Part shown: one piece after another, positions 43,459-51,850 of the stretch
Layout of the letters: every line of letters begins with the position of its first letter
How positions within the stretch are numbered: position 1 is the first letter of the stretch
NCBI RefSeq assembly: GCF_019139675.1
Contig: NZ_CP077077.1
Span: 4,650,001-4,714,000, forward strand
Length of the DNA stretch: 64,000 bases
Origin: Pseudomonas maumuensis
Lineage (GTDB): Bacteria; Pseudomonadota; Gammaproteobacteria; Pseudomonadales; Pseudomonadaceae
Direction: 5' to 3'
Made by a program: the position numbers and the translations under genes
Notes under the pieces: model-generated
What the model saw: the letters and a program-made list of their open reading frames with translations, nothing else
Databases searched by the model: none
What the model was told of the DNA's origin: nothing

Positions 43459-44523
43459 ATGTTCCGACCCAAACTGTTGTTCACCAGCCTCGCCGCACTC
43501 GCCCTGGGCGCCTGCTCGCCGCAGGACCCACAGGCAGTGACCTCCGCGGCCATCGCCAAGCAGGTGATCCTGCCGACGTACAGCCGCTGGGTCGAGGCCG
43601 ACCGGCAACTGGCCGCCAGTGCCCTGGCCTACTGTGAGGGCAAGCAGGACCTCGAGACCGCCCGCGCCGACTTCCTCAGCGCGCAAAAAGCCTGGGCCGA
43701 ATTGCAGCCATTGCTGGTCGGCCCGCTGGCCGAAGGCAACCGTGCCTGGCAGGTGCAGTTCTGGCCAGACAAGAAGAACCTGGTCGGCCGCCAGGTCGAG
43801 CAACTGGTCAACGGCGAGCAGGCGGTCACCGTCGAATCGCTGGGCAAGGCCAGCGTCGTGGTCCGTGGCCTGTCCGCCTACGAATACATCCTGTTCGACA
43901 GCAAGCCGGACATCGCCAGCGCCGAACAGAAAGCCCGCTACTGCCCGCTGCTGGTCGCCATCGGCGAACACCAGAAGGCCTTGGCCGAAGAGATCCTCAA
44001 GGGCTGGAACAGCACCGACGGCATGCTGTCGCAGATGACCAAGTTCCCCAACCAGCGCTACGCCGACTCCCACGAGGCGATCGCCGACGTACTGCGTGCC
44101 CAGGTCACCGCCCTGGACAGCCTGAAGAAAAAGCTCGGCGCGCCGATGGGCCGGCAGAGCAAGGGCATTGCCCAACCGCTGCAGGCCGAGGCCTGGCGCA
44201 GCCACTCCTCGATCAAGAGCCTGGAAGCCTCGCTCAAGGCCGCCCAGACCGTCTGGGTCGGGGTCGACAACCAAGGCCTGCGCGGACTGCTGGGCAAGGA
44301 CCAGGCGGCACTGGCACAGAAGATCGACGACGCCTATGCTGCTGCGCTCAAGCTGCTGGCCGACAACCAGAAGACCCTCGGCGAACTGCTGGCCGACGAC
44401 GCCGGCAAGCAGACCCTCAACCAGATCTACGATGCCCTCAACGTCGTCCACCGCCTGCACGAAGGTGAGCTGGCCAAGGCGCTGAACATCCAGCTGGGCT
44501 TCAACGCCAACGACGGTGACTGA
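43459..44523 (+). CDS. Second imelysin-family lipoprotein
   Basis: This 354-residue exported lipoprotein has the lipobox LGAC (cysteine near residue 19) and an imelysin-type helical fold (VTSAAIAKQVILPTYSRWVEADRQL). The G-x-H-x-x-E position is replaced by GLSAYEYILFD, so the classical motif is degenerate and the protein is more likely a binding protein than a protease. AAGGAG precedes the ATG; it starts 18 bases after the di-haem gene and 2 bases separate its stop from the next start, so it is part of the operon. Confidence 0.82.
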   Translation: MFRPKLLFTSLAALALGACSPQDPQAVTSAAIAKQVILPTYSRWVEADRQLAASALAYCEGKQDLETARADFLSAQKAWAELQPLLVGPLAEGNRAWQVQFWPDKKNLVGRQVEQLVNGEQAVTVESLGKASVVVRGLSAYEYILFDSKPDIASAEQKARYCPLLVAIGEHQKALAEEILKGWNSTDGMLSQMTKFPNQRYADSHEAIADVLRAQVTALDSLKKKLGAPMGRQSKGIAQPLQAEAWRSHSSIKSLEASLKAAQTVWVGVDNQGLRGLLGKDQAALAQKIDDAYAAALKLLADNQKTLGELLADDAGKQTLNQIYDALNVVHRLHEGELAKALNIQLGFNANDGD

Positions 44524-44525
44524 TC

Positions 44526-45623
44526 ATGCTGCGACGCCAGGCCCTGAAACTCGGTAGCGTATTGCTCAGCGCCCTGACCTTGGGTGGTTGGAGCCTGTTC
44601 CGCGGCAAAGGCAGCGAACCCTTGCTGCTTTCGGCCCGCGACGACGGCGACGGCAAGCACTACGCCGTCGGCTTCCGCCTGGACGGCACCCAAGTGTTCA
44701 GCACCCAGGTGGCCCAGCGTTGCCATGCGATCATCAACCACCCGACGCTGCCTATCGCGCTGTTCGTCGCGCGCCGGCCCGGCACCGAGAGCTATCTGGT
44801 CGACCTGCGCGACGGGCGCCTGCTGCAAACCCTCGCCTCGCAACCCAACCGCCACTTCTACGGCCACGCGGTGATCCACAAGGACGGCGAGTGGCTGTAT
44901 GCGACCGAGAACGACACCAGCGACCCGGGCCGTGGCGTATTGGGCGTCTACCGCTTCGAGGGCGAGCGCCTGGTGCATAGCGGCGAGATCCCCACCCACG
45001 GCATCGGGCCCCACGAAGTGGCCTGGCTGCCCGATGGCGAGACCCTGGTGGTGGCCAACGGCGGCATCCGCACCGAGGCCGAGAGCCGGGTGGAGATGAA
45101 CCTCGACGCCATGCAGCCGAGCCTGGTGCTGATGCAACGTGACGGCACGCTGCTGAGCAAGGAGACCCTGGCCCAGCAGATGAACAGCGTGCGTCACCTG
45201 GCAGTTGGCGAAGATGGCACCATCGCCGCCTGCCAGCAGTTCATGGGTGGCTCGGAAGAAACCGCCGAACTGCTGGCGATCAAGCGCCCGGGCGAGCCGT
45301 TCCAGGCCTTCCCGGTGCCGGAGCGCCAGCTGCAATCGATGGCCCAGTACACCGCCAGCGTCGCCATCCACAGCGACCTGCGCCTGGTGGCGCTGACCGC
45401 GCCGCGGGCCAACCGCCTGTTCATCTGGGACCTGGACAGCGGCGCAGTCAAACTTGATGCGCCGATGCCCGATTGCGCCGGGGTCGGAGCGGTGAAGGAT
45501 GGTTTCGTCGTCACCTCCGGGCAGGGCCGCTGCCGCTTCTATGATTGCCACAAGGCGCAGTTGATCGGGCAGCCCATGGACCTGCCGTCCGGGTTCTGGG
45601 ACAACCACCTGCATCTGGTCTGA
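44526..45623 (+). CDS. DUF1513 protein, probably periplasmic beta-propeller
   Basis: This 365-residue protein has an N-terminal signal containing RRQALKLGS, which resembles a Tat motif, and a hydrophobic core LLSALTLGGW. The rest has propeller-like strand repeats (HAIINHPTLPIALFVARRPGT, GIGPHEVAWLPDGETLVVANGG, AVKDGFVVTSGQGRCRFYD). DUF1513 has no assigned function, but the family is often found beside imelysins. It is the last gene of the operon. Confidence 0.82.
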   Translation: MLRRQALKLGSVLLSALTLGGWSLFRGKGSEPLLLSARDDGDGKHYAVGFRLDGTQVFSTQVAQRCHAIINHPTLPIALFVARRPGTESYLVDLRDGRLLQTLASQPNRHFYGHAVIHKDGEWLYATENDTSDPGRGVLGVYRFEGERLVHSGEIPTHGIGPHEVAWLPDGETLVVANGGIRTEAESRVEMNLDAMQPSLVLMQRDGTLLSKETLAQQMNSVRHLAVGEDGTIAACQQFMGGSEETAELLAIKRPGEPFQAFPVPERQLQSMAQYTASVAIHSDLRLVALTAPRANRLFIWDLDSGAVKLDAPMPDCAGVGAVKDGFVVTSGQGRCRFYDCHKAQLIGQPMDLPSGFWDNHLHLV

Positions 45624-45642
45624 TCGTTCTATTGCCTGCACC

Positions 45643-45717
45643 GGCCCCATCGCCGGCAAGCCGGCTCCCACACCAGCAACACCCTCCTGTGGGAGCCGGC
45701 TTGCCGGCGATGGGGCC
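45643..45717. repeat. Inverted REP pair
   Basis: Two facing units of GGCCCCATCGCCGGCAAGCC with GGCTCCCACA tails are separated by a loop of about 15 bases. It lies between the DUF1513 gene and mexV and could act as a transcription or mRNA boundary. Confidence 0.82.
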
Positions 45718-45842
45718 ACAACAGGCAATCTATCTCCTCCCCTTTTCCAGAAAACCGACAATACTTGCCCCATCGCACGTGGGCCGGATCGCCCGTGGTC
45801 GTGCCCGACGAACAACAAAATCCACCTCCAGGGAACCGGACC

Positions 45843-46985
45843 ATGTTGCGCCGCCGCATGCTGATCATGTTGGCCGTCGTCCTGCTGATCGTGTTGATCC
45901 TGGGGGGCATCAAGGCCTTTTCCATCTACCGGCAAGTGCAGATGTTCTCGCAGCCCAGGCCCCCGGTCAGCGTGGCCGCGGCCCAGGCCGAGCTACGCCA
46001 GTGGCAGGAGCGCCTGCCGGCGGTCGGTAGCCTCAAGGCCTACCAGGGCGTTGAGTTGAGCCTGGAAGTGGCCGGCACGGTGAAGTCACTGCATTTCGAG
46101 TCCGGGCAGCAGGTCAAGGCCGGCCAGTTGCTGCTGCAACTGGACAGCGACCAGGAAACCGCCCTGCTCGGCACCGCCCAGGCCGACCTGGGACTGGCCA
46201 AGGTCGACTTCGGCCGTGGCAGCCAACTGGTCGGCGACTCGGCGATCTCCCGTGGCGAGTACGACCGCCTGACCAGCCAGTACCGGCGCAACCAGGCCGT
46301 GGTCGACCAGCTCAAGGCGTCACTGGCGAAAAAGAGCATCAGCGCCCCGTTCAGCGGCACCATCGGCATCCGCCAGGTGGACGTCGGCGCCTACCTGCCC
46401 AGCGGTACGGTGATCGCCACCCTGCAGGATCTGTCCAGCCTCTACGTCGATTTCAATGTGCCCGAGCAGGCGCTGCCACGCCTGAGCCTCGGCCAGCGGG
46501 TGCTGGCCCAGGTGGCCGCCTACCCTGACCAGACCTTCCCCGCCAGCCTCAGCGCGATCAACCCCAAGGTCGAGGAAAGCACGCGTAACCTGCTGGTCCG
46601 CGCCACCCTGGCCAACCCCGAGGGCAAACTGCTGCCGGGCATGTTCGCTAGCCTGCAACTGCTGCTGCCCGACCCGCAACCGCAGGTCGTGGTGCCGGAA
46701 AACGCCATCACCTACACCCTCTACGGCAACTCGGTGTATCGCGTCAGCCCGAAAAAGGGCGAGGACGGCCAGCCGCTGCGCGATGCCGACGATCAGCCGC
46801 AACTGATCGCCGAACAACTCACCGTGCAGACCGGCGAACGCCGCGAGGGTTGGGTCGTGGTGCTCAAGGGCCTGCAGGCCGGCGATCAGGTCGTCACCGC
46901 CGGCCAGCTCAAGCTGAGCCCGGGCGCGGCGATCCGCATCAGCGCCGATTCGGCCCTGAAACCCGCCGCGCCTGGCGCGCAGTGA
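45843..46985 (+). CDS. mexV: RND efflux periplasmic adaptor (MexV-like)
   Basis: This 380-residue membrane-fusion protein joins the RND pump to an outer-membrane channel. It has one N-terminal membrane anchor (residues 6-26), a lipoyl/barrel-sandwich domain (EVAGTVKSLHFESGQQVKAGQLLLQLDSD), a short helical hairpin, and beta-barrel domains with SAPFSGTIGIRQVDVGAYL. It is coupled to the pump gene 13 bases downstream. Position after the icmP cluster and sequence type match MexV of P. aeruginosa; no outer-membrane channel gene is present, so an OprM-like channel encoded elsewhere is expected. Confidence 0.83.
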   Translation: MLRRRMLIMLAVVLLIVLILGGIKAFSIYRQVQMFSQPRPPVSVAAAQAELRQWQERLPAVGSLKAYQGVELSLEVAGTVKSLHFESGQQVKAGQLLLQLDSDQETALLGTAQADLGLAKVDFGRGSQLVGDSAISRGEYDRLTSQYRRNQAVVDQLKASLAKKSISAPFSGTIGIRQVDVGAYLPSGTVIATLQDLSSLYVDFNVPEQALPRLSLGQRVLAQVAAYPDQTFPASLSAINPKVEESTRNLLVRATLANPEGKLLPGMFASLQLLLPDPQPQVVVPENAITYTLYGNSVYRVSPKKGEDGQPLRDADDQPQLIAEQLTVQTGERREGWVVVLKGLQAGDQVVTAGQLKLSPGAAIRISADSALKPAAPGAQ

Positions 46986-46998
46986 ACCGGAGGCGGCC

Positions 46999-49900
46999 AT
47001 GGCGTTCACCGACCCGTTCATCCGCCGCCCGGTGCTGGCCTGCGTGGTCAGCCTGTTGATCCTGCTGCTGGGCCTGCAGGCCTGGAGCAAGCTGCAGATC
47101 CGCCAGTACCCGCAGATGGAAAACGCCCTGATCACAGTGACCACCGCCTACCCCGGGGCCAACGCCGAGACCATCCAGGGCTACATCACCCAGCCGCTGC
47201 AGCAGAGCCTGGCCAGCGCCGACGGCATCGACTACATGACCTCGGTGAGCCGGCAGAACTTCTCGATCATTTCGGTCTACGCGCGGATCGGCGCCGATAC
47301 CGACCGCCTGTTCACCCAGTTGCTGGCCAAGGCCAACGAGGTGCGCAACAAGCTGCCCCAGGACTCCGAGGATCCGGTACTGAGCAAGGAGGCCGCCGAC
47401 GCCTCGGCACTGATGTACATCAGCTTCTACAGCAAGGAAATGAGCAACCCACAGATCACCGACTACCTGTCACGGGTCATCCAGCCCAAGCTTGCCACGT
47501 TGCCAGGCATGGCCGAGGCCGAGATCCTCGGCAACCAGGTGTTCGCCATGCGTATCTGGATCGACCCGGTGAAGCTGGCCGGCTTTGGCCTGTCGGCGGT
47601 GGACGTGACCAACGCCGTGCGCCGCTACAACTTCCTCTCCGCGGCCGGCGAAGTGAAGGGCGAGTACGTGGTCACCAGCATCAACGCCACCACCGAACTC
47701 AAGTCTGCCGAGGCCTTCGCCGCCCTGCCGGTGAAGACCAGCGGTGACAGCCGGGTGCTGCTGGGTGACGTGGCCCGAGTGGAAATGGGCGCGGAAAACT
47801 ACGACACGGTCAGTTCGTTCGACGGCACGCCCTCGGTGTACATCGGCATCAAGGCCACGCCGGCGGCCAACCCGCTGGAGGTGATCAAGGAAGTGCGGCG
47901 GATCATGCCGCAGCTCGAAGAAGAACTGCCCTCCAGTCTGAAGGTGTCCATTGCCTACGACGCCACCCTGTTCATCCAGGCCTCCATCGACGAAGTGATC
48001 AAGACCCTTGGCGAAGCGGTGCTGATCGTCATCGTCGTGGTGTTCCTGTTCCTCGGTGCCTTGCGTTCGGTGGTGATCCCGGTGGTGACCATCCCACTGT
48101 CGATGATCGGCGTGCTGTTTTTCATGCAGATGATGGGCTATTCGCTGAATCTGCTGACCCTGCTGGCGATGGTACTGGCCATCGGCCTGGTGGTGGATGA
48201 CGCCATCGTCGTGGTGGAAAACATCCACCGCCATATCGAGGAAGGCAAGACGCCCTTCGAAGCGGCCCTTGAGGGTGCCCGCGAGATCGCGCTGCCGGTC
48301 GTGTCGATGACCATCACCTTGGCTGCTGTGTACGCCCCCATTGGTTTTCTTACCGGGCTGACCGGCGCCCTGTTCAAGGAGTTCGCCCTGACTCTGGCCG
48401 GTGCCGTGGTCATCTCCGGCGTCGTCGCCCTCACCCTCTCCCCCATGATGTGCGCCGTGCTGCTGCGCCACGAACAAAACCCCAGCGGCCTGGCCCACCG
48501 CCTGGACCTGATCTTCGAATCGCTCAAGGTGCGCTACCAGCGCCTGCTGCACGGCACGCTGAACAGCCGCCCGGTGGTGCTGGTGTTCGCCGTGCTCATC
48601 CTGTGCCTGATCCCGGTGCTGCTGATGTTCACCCGCAACGAGCTGGCGCCGGAGGAGGACCAGGGGGTTATCTTCATGATGAGCAGTTCGCCGCAAACCG
48701 CGAACCTGGACTACCTCAACGCCTATACCGACCAGTTCACGCCGATCTTCAAGGGCTTCCCCGAGTACTACTCGTCATTCCAGATCAATGGTTTCAACGG
48801 CGTGCAGAGCGGTATCGGCGGCTTCCTGCTCAAACCCTGGAACGAACGCGAGCGTACGCAGATGCAACTGCTGCCCCTGGTGCAGGCCGAACTCGAACAG
48901 ATTGGCGGCCTGCAGATCTTCGGCTTCAACCTGCCATCGCTGCCCGGCACTGGCGAGGGCCTGCCGTTCCAGCTGGTGATCAACACCGCCGGTGACTACC
49001 CCGCGCTGCTGGAGGTGGCGCAACGGGTCAAGGAGCGCGCCCAGGCCTCGGGCAAATTCGCCTTCCTCGACATCGACCTGGCCTTCGACAAACCCGAGGT
49101 GGTGATCGACATCGACCGCGCCAAGGCGGCGCAGATGGGCGTGTCGATGGACACCCTGGGCAGCACCCTGGCGACCTTGCTGGGCGAGGCCGAGATCAAC
49201 CGCTTCACGCTGGAGGGCCGCAGCTACAAGGTCATCGCCCAGGTCGAACGGCCCTACCGCGCCAACCCCGGCTGGCTGAACAGCTACTACGTGAAGAACG
49301 AGCAAGGCCAGCTGTTGCCATTATCGACCTTGATCACCTTGAGTGACCGGGCCCGACCGCGACAGCTCAACCAGTTCCAGCAGCTGAACTCGGCGATCAT
49401 CCAGGGCGTTCCGCTGGTGAGCATGGGTGAAGCACTGGAAACCGTGCGCGCCATTGCCCGCGAAGAGGCACCGGAAGGTTTTTCGCTGGACTATGCCGGG
49501 ACAGCACGGCAGTTCGTCCAGGAGGGCAGCGCGTTGTGGGTGACCTTCGGCCTGGCGCTGGCGATCATCTTCCTGGTGCTGGCGGCGCAGTTCGAGAGTT
49601 TCCGCGATCCGCTGGTGATTCTGGTGACCGTGCCATTGTCCATCTGCGGGGCGCTCTTGCCGCTGTTCCTTGGGGTCTCGAGCATGAACATCTATACCCA
49701 GGTGGGGTTGGTGACCCTGATCGGGCTGATCACCAAGCATGGGATTCTCATTGTCGAGTTTGCCAATCAGTTACGGGACGAGCGGGGGCTTGGGGTACGT
49801 GAGGCGATCGAAGAAGCCGCCGCGATTCGCCTGCGGCCGGTGCTGATGACCACGGCGGCCATGGTGTTTGGCATGGTGCCCTTGATTTTGGCAACTGGGG

Positions 49901-50076
49901 CCGGGGCAGTCAGCCGGTTTGATATCGGGATGGTGATTGCTACCGGGATGTCGGTGGGGACTTTGTTTACGTTGTTTGTTTTGCCGTGCATTTACAGTGT
50001 TTTGGCGCATAAAGGGGGCGGGGTATTACTTCACAAACCAACACCAACTACCCACCCCACTATGAAACCCAAATAA
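46999..50076 (+). CDS. mexW: RND multidrug efflux permease (MexW-like)
   Basis: This 1025-residue HAE1-type inner-membrane pump has 12 membrane segments and two large periplasmic loops, and expels drugs with proton import. The start MAFTDPFIRRPVLACVVSLLILLLG is typical, and TM4 contains the proton-relay region AIGLVVDDAIVVVENIHRH. Repeated domains around GVSMDTLGSTLATLLGEA are the docking and porter parts. The last 110 codons use many T- and GGG-ending codons unlike the rest of the gene. AGGCGG precedes the ATG. Substrates cannot be read from the sequence. Confidence 0.87.
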   Translation: MAFTDPFIRRPVLACVVSLLILLLGLQAWSKLQIRQYPQMENALITVTTAYPGANAETIQGYITQPLQQSLASADGIDYMTSVSRQNFSIISVYARIGADTDRLFTQLLAKANEVRNKLPQDSEDPVLSKEAADASALMYISFYSKEMSNPQITDYLSRVIQPKLATLPGMAEAEILGNQVFAMRIWIDPVKLAGFGLSAVDVTNAVRRYNFLSAAGEVKGEYVVTSINATTELKSAEAFAALPVKTSGDSRVLLGDVARVEMGAENYDTVSSFDGTPSVYIGIKATPAANPLEVIKEVRRIMPQLEEELPSSLKVSIAYDATLFIQASIDEVIKTLGEAVLIVIVVVFLFLGALRSVVIPVVTIPLSMIGVLFFMQMMGYSLNLLTLLAMVLAIGLVVDDAIVVVENIHRHIEEGKTPFEAALEGAREIALPVVSMTITLAAVYAPIGFLTGLTGALFKEFALTLAGAVVISGVVALTLSPMMCAVLLRHEQNPSGLAHRLDLIFESLKVRYQRLLHGTLNSRPVVLVFAVLILCLIPVLLMFTRNELAPEEDQGVIFMMSSSPQTANLDYLNAYTDQFTPIFKGFPEYYSSFQINGFNGVQSGIGGFLLKPWNERERTQMQLLPLVQAELEQIGGLQIFGFNLPSLPGTGEGLPFQLVINTAGDYPALLEVAQRVKERAQASGKFAFLDIDLAFDKPEVVIDIDRAKAAQMGVSMDTLGSTLATLLGEAEINRFTLEGRSYKVIAQVERPYRANPGWLNSYYVKNEQGQLLPLSTLITLSDRARPRQLNQFQQLNSAIIQGVPLVSMGEALETVRAIAREEAPEGFSLDYAGTARQFVQEGSALWVTFGLALAIIFLVLAAQFESFRDPLVILVTVPLSICGALLPLFLGVSSMNIYTQVGLVTLIGLITKHGILIVEFANQLRDERGLGVREAIEEAAAIRLRPVLMTTAAMVFGMVPLILATGAGAVSRFDIGMVIATGMSVGTLFTLFVLPCIYSVLAHKGGGVLLHKPTPTTHPTMKPK

Positions 50077-50082
50077 ACAAAC

Positions 50083-50110
50083 GCCAGGGATTCATGAATT
50101 AACCCCTGGC
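50083..50110 (-). terminator. Hairpin between mexW and the wapQ operon
   Basis: GCCAGGG and CCCTGGC form a 7-bp stem with a 14-base loop containing TTCATGAA. On the minus strand it is followed by GTTTGTTTATTT, which suits termination of the colR-wapQ operon; for mexW it lacks a T run. Confidence 0.6.
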
Positions 50111-50129
50111 GCCCAACACAAAAACCAAT

Positions 50130-50360
50130 TCAACCAACCGGTCGCAGACCCTGACTCATCCCGAACAGAAACAGTAAAAGATCATGATCCGGCTGAGCCT
50201 GCGCCTGGTCAGCCTTCACCACACGAGGCAACGGGCACTGCCCGCCCTCCCCGGCCTTGCTGAACACCATGGGCCGCGGCTGCTCCCAGGCTGCCGCCGC
50301 AGCGGTTGTCACCGCCAACGCCGCAACCAGGAACAAAGCTCGAGCGATTTCTAGTTTCAT
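50130..50360 (-). CDS. Small exported protein coupled to wapQ
   Basis: This 76-residue protein has a clear signal peptide (residues 1-25, ARALFLVAALAVTTAAAAA) and a short mature part with one cysteine (GGQCPLPRVVKADQAQ). Its ATG overlaps the stop of the kinase gene (ATGA), so it is translationally coupled to it as the last gene of the colRS operon. No family is recognised; a periplasmic envelope-related role is inferred from context. Confidence 0.65.
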   Translation of the reverse strand: MKLEIARALFLVAALAVTTAAAAAWEQPRPMVFSKAGEGGQCPLPRVVKADQAQAQPDHDLLLFLFGMSQGLRPVG

Positions 50361-51058
50361 TGCTCTAAACCTTTGACAGCGCTGCCAAACGCCATTTGGT
50401 AAAAATAGAGCAAGGTCTGCCATTCCGCCTCGCTGAACGACGAGTGGCGCCGCAACTGCCGCAGGTCGTTATAGGCCGCCCGCTGGCAACTGATCCGCCG
50501 CCGGCATTTCTCCAGGTCCAGCAACGCCACTTCCACCCGCGCCTGCTCACCCTCACCAAGCACCTTGACGAACACATGCTTGCCGTACAGGCAACCATGC
50601 TGCCAATGCCCCAAGTGCATGCGCGCCAGGTTGTCGGCCAGATCCTTGAGCATGCGCTCGTGTACCGCCTGCGGATAATGCTCGCGAGCCCCCGAGGCAT
50701 GCCAGGCATCGAGATCGACAAAACCATCGAGGGCTTCACTGACCAGCAACGCACGCCACTGGTGATCGGCGTCACGCTCGGCACCGGCATAGACGATACG
50801 CGGCACCCGCACCCCCAACTGCTCGAAACTGTGCAAGGCATCGAGCTCGCGCAACACTGTGGGGCGCCCGAACGGATGCAAAAGGCTGCGGTAGATATGC
50901 CCGACCTGGCGCTTGGCATACAGCATGTGGCCATGGTCGTCGCTCAGCCGCTGCACACCGCTCTCGCCACCACGGCGCTGGTTGGGTTCCTCGACCCATT
51001 CGCCTTGCTGCTGCCAGTAATAATCGAACTGCCTGGAATGATGCTGGGCTACCGCCAT
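50357..51058 (-). CDS. wapQ: InaA/WapQ-type lipopolysaccharide kinase
   Basis: This 233-residue cytoplasmic kinase of the Kdo/WaaP superfamily is predicted to phosphorylate heptose in the LPS core. Kinase features include the ATP-lysine region MLYAKRQVGHIY near residue 47, the HLGHWQHGCLYGKHVFV catalytic-loop region near 150, and VALLDLEKCRR for the DFG-like metal site. Start 51058 (MAVAQHHSRQ) is chosen over a longer frame that overlaps the methyltransferase gene. It lies in the colR-colS-methyltransferase-wapQ operon, as in other fluorescent pseudomonads. Confidence 0.85.
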   Translation of the reverse strand: MAVAQHHSRQFDYYWQQQGEWVEEPNQRRGGESGVQRLSDDHGHMLYAKRQVGHIYRSLLHPFGRPTVLRELDALHSFEQLGVRVPRIVYAGAERDADHQWRALLVSEALDGFVDLDAWHASGAREHYPQAVHERMLKDLADNLARMHLGHWQHGCLYGKHVFVKVLGEGEQARVEVALLDLEKCRRRISCQRAAYNDLRQLRRHSSFSEAEWQTLLYFYQMAFGSAVKGLEQ

Positions 51059-51063
51059 TACTT

Positions 51064-51744
51064 TTACCCCTTGCGCAATACGTACACTCGCCACATGGCA
51101 TAGAACGGCAGGAAGTCGAGACGTTCCTGAATCCTGAAACCCGCTGAGGAAAACTCTTCTTCAACTGTAGCCGCCGGTAACACAAATCGGTTCTGGTAGC
51201 TGTCCGGCGAGGCCCGGAGGCTGCGCCGCGCTTCGAGCTTGCGCCGACGCCATGCTTTGAAATTACCGTCCACCCACAGCGACAGAATCACACTGTCACG
51301 ACTAACCCTTTGAAATTCCGAAAGAATTGTCTTGCGATGAGCGGGGTCGCCGATGTGATGGAACAGGCGCATGCAAAATATGCTGTCCACCGCGTTGTCC
51401 GGCAGGTCAATAGCAAAGGCGGAAGTCTGCAAGGGCCGTACCCGTGCGACGATTTCTGGCGGTTGTGCCGCACAGGCTGTCTCGATCATCGCGGCGGAAT
51501 TGTCTGCACCAATGATGACGCGGTTGGCCTTTTCCGCCAGCAGGGGCCAGAAACGCCCGGCGCCACAGGGCAGGTCGAGGACCAGCCCCGGCTCCCCGGC
51601 CAACGCCAGGGCGCGCCGGGCCAGCTGTTCGTCGCGCTGGTGGGAAAGACGTCGAGCCAGGCCATCCTGGTGCTTGAGGAAGTACTGACGGGCATGATCC
51701 CGATCGTACTTTTCCGAAAATTCGAGTTTGATGGGGCTACGCAT
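51064..51744 (-). CDS. Class I SAM-dependent methyltransferase
   Basis: This 226-residue cytoplasmic methyltransferase has the SAM-binding motif I GLVLDLPCGAGRFWPLLA near residues 48-66, motif II acidic IIGADNSAAMIE, and DSIFCMRLFHHIGD near 117. The target is unknown; in relatives of this operon the gene (called orf222 in P. fluorescens) lies behind colRS and has been linked to envelope function. The second ATG (51744) has GGAG six bases away, better than the first at 51750. Confidence 0.82.
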   Translation of the reverse strand: MRSPIKLEFSEKYDRDHARQYFLKHQDGLARRLSHQRDEQLARRALALAGEPGLVLDLPCGAGRFWPLLAEKANRVIIGADNSAAMIETACAAQPPEIVARVRPLQTSAFAIDLPDNAVDSIFCMRLFHHIGDPAHRKTILSEFQRVSRDSVILSLWVDGNFKAWRRRKLEARRSLRASPDSYQNRFVLPAATVEEEFSSAGFRIQERLDFLPFYAMWRVYVLRKG

Positions 51745-51850
51745 GGGCATCTCCTGACTCCAGTGCGCCCACCTTAGGCAGTTGGGCGTTGGCGTCAGGT
51801 CATGCCGATGTGAAAAATCTGTAGGTTAAATCCGCAGGTGTTACCGGAAG

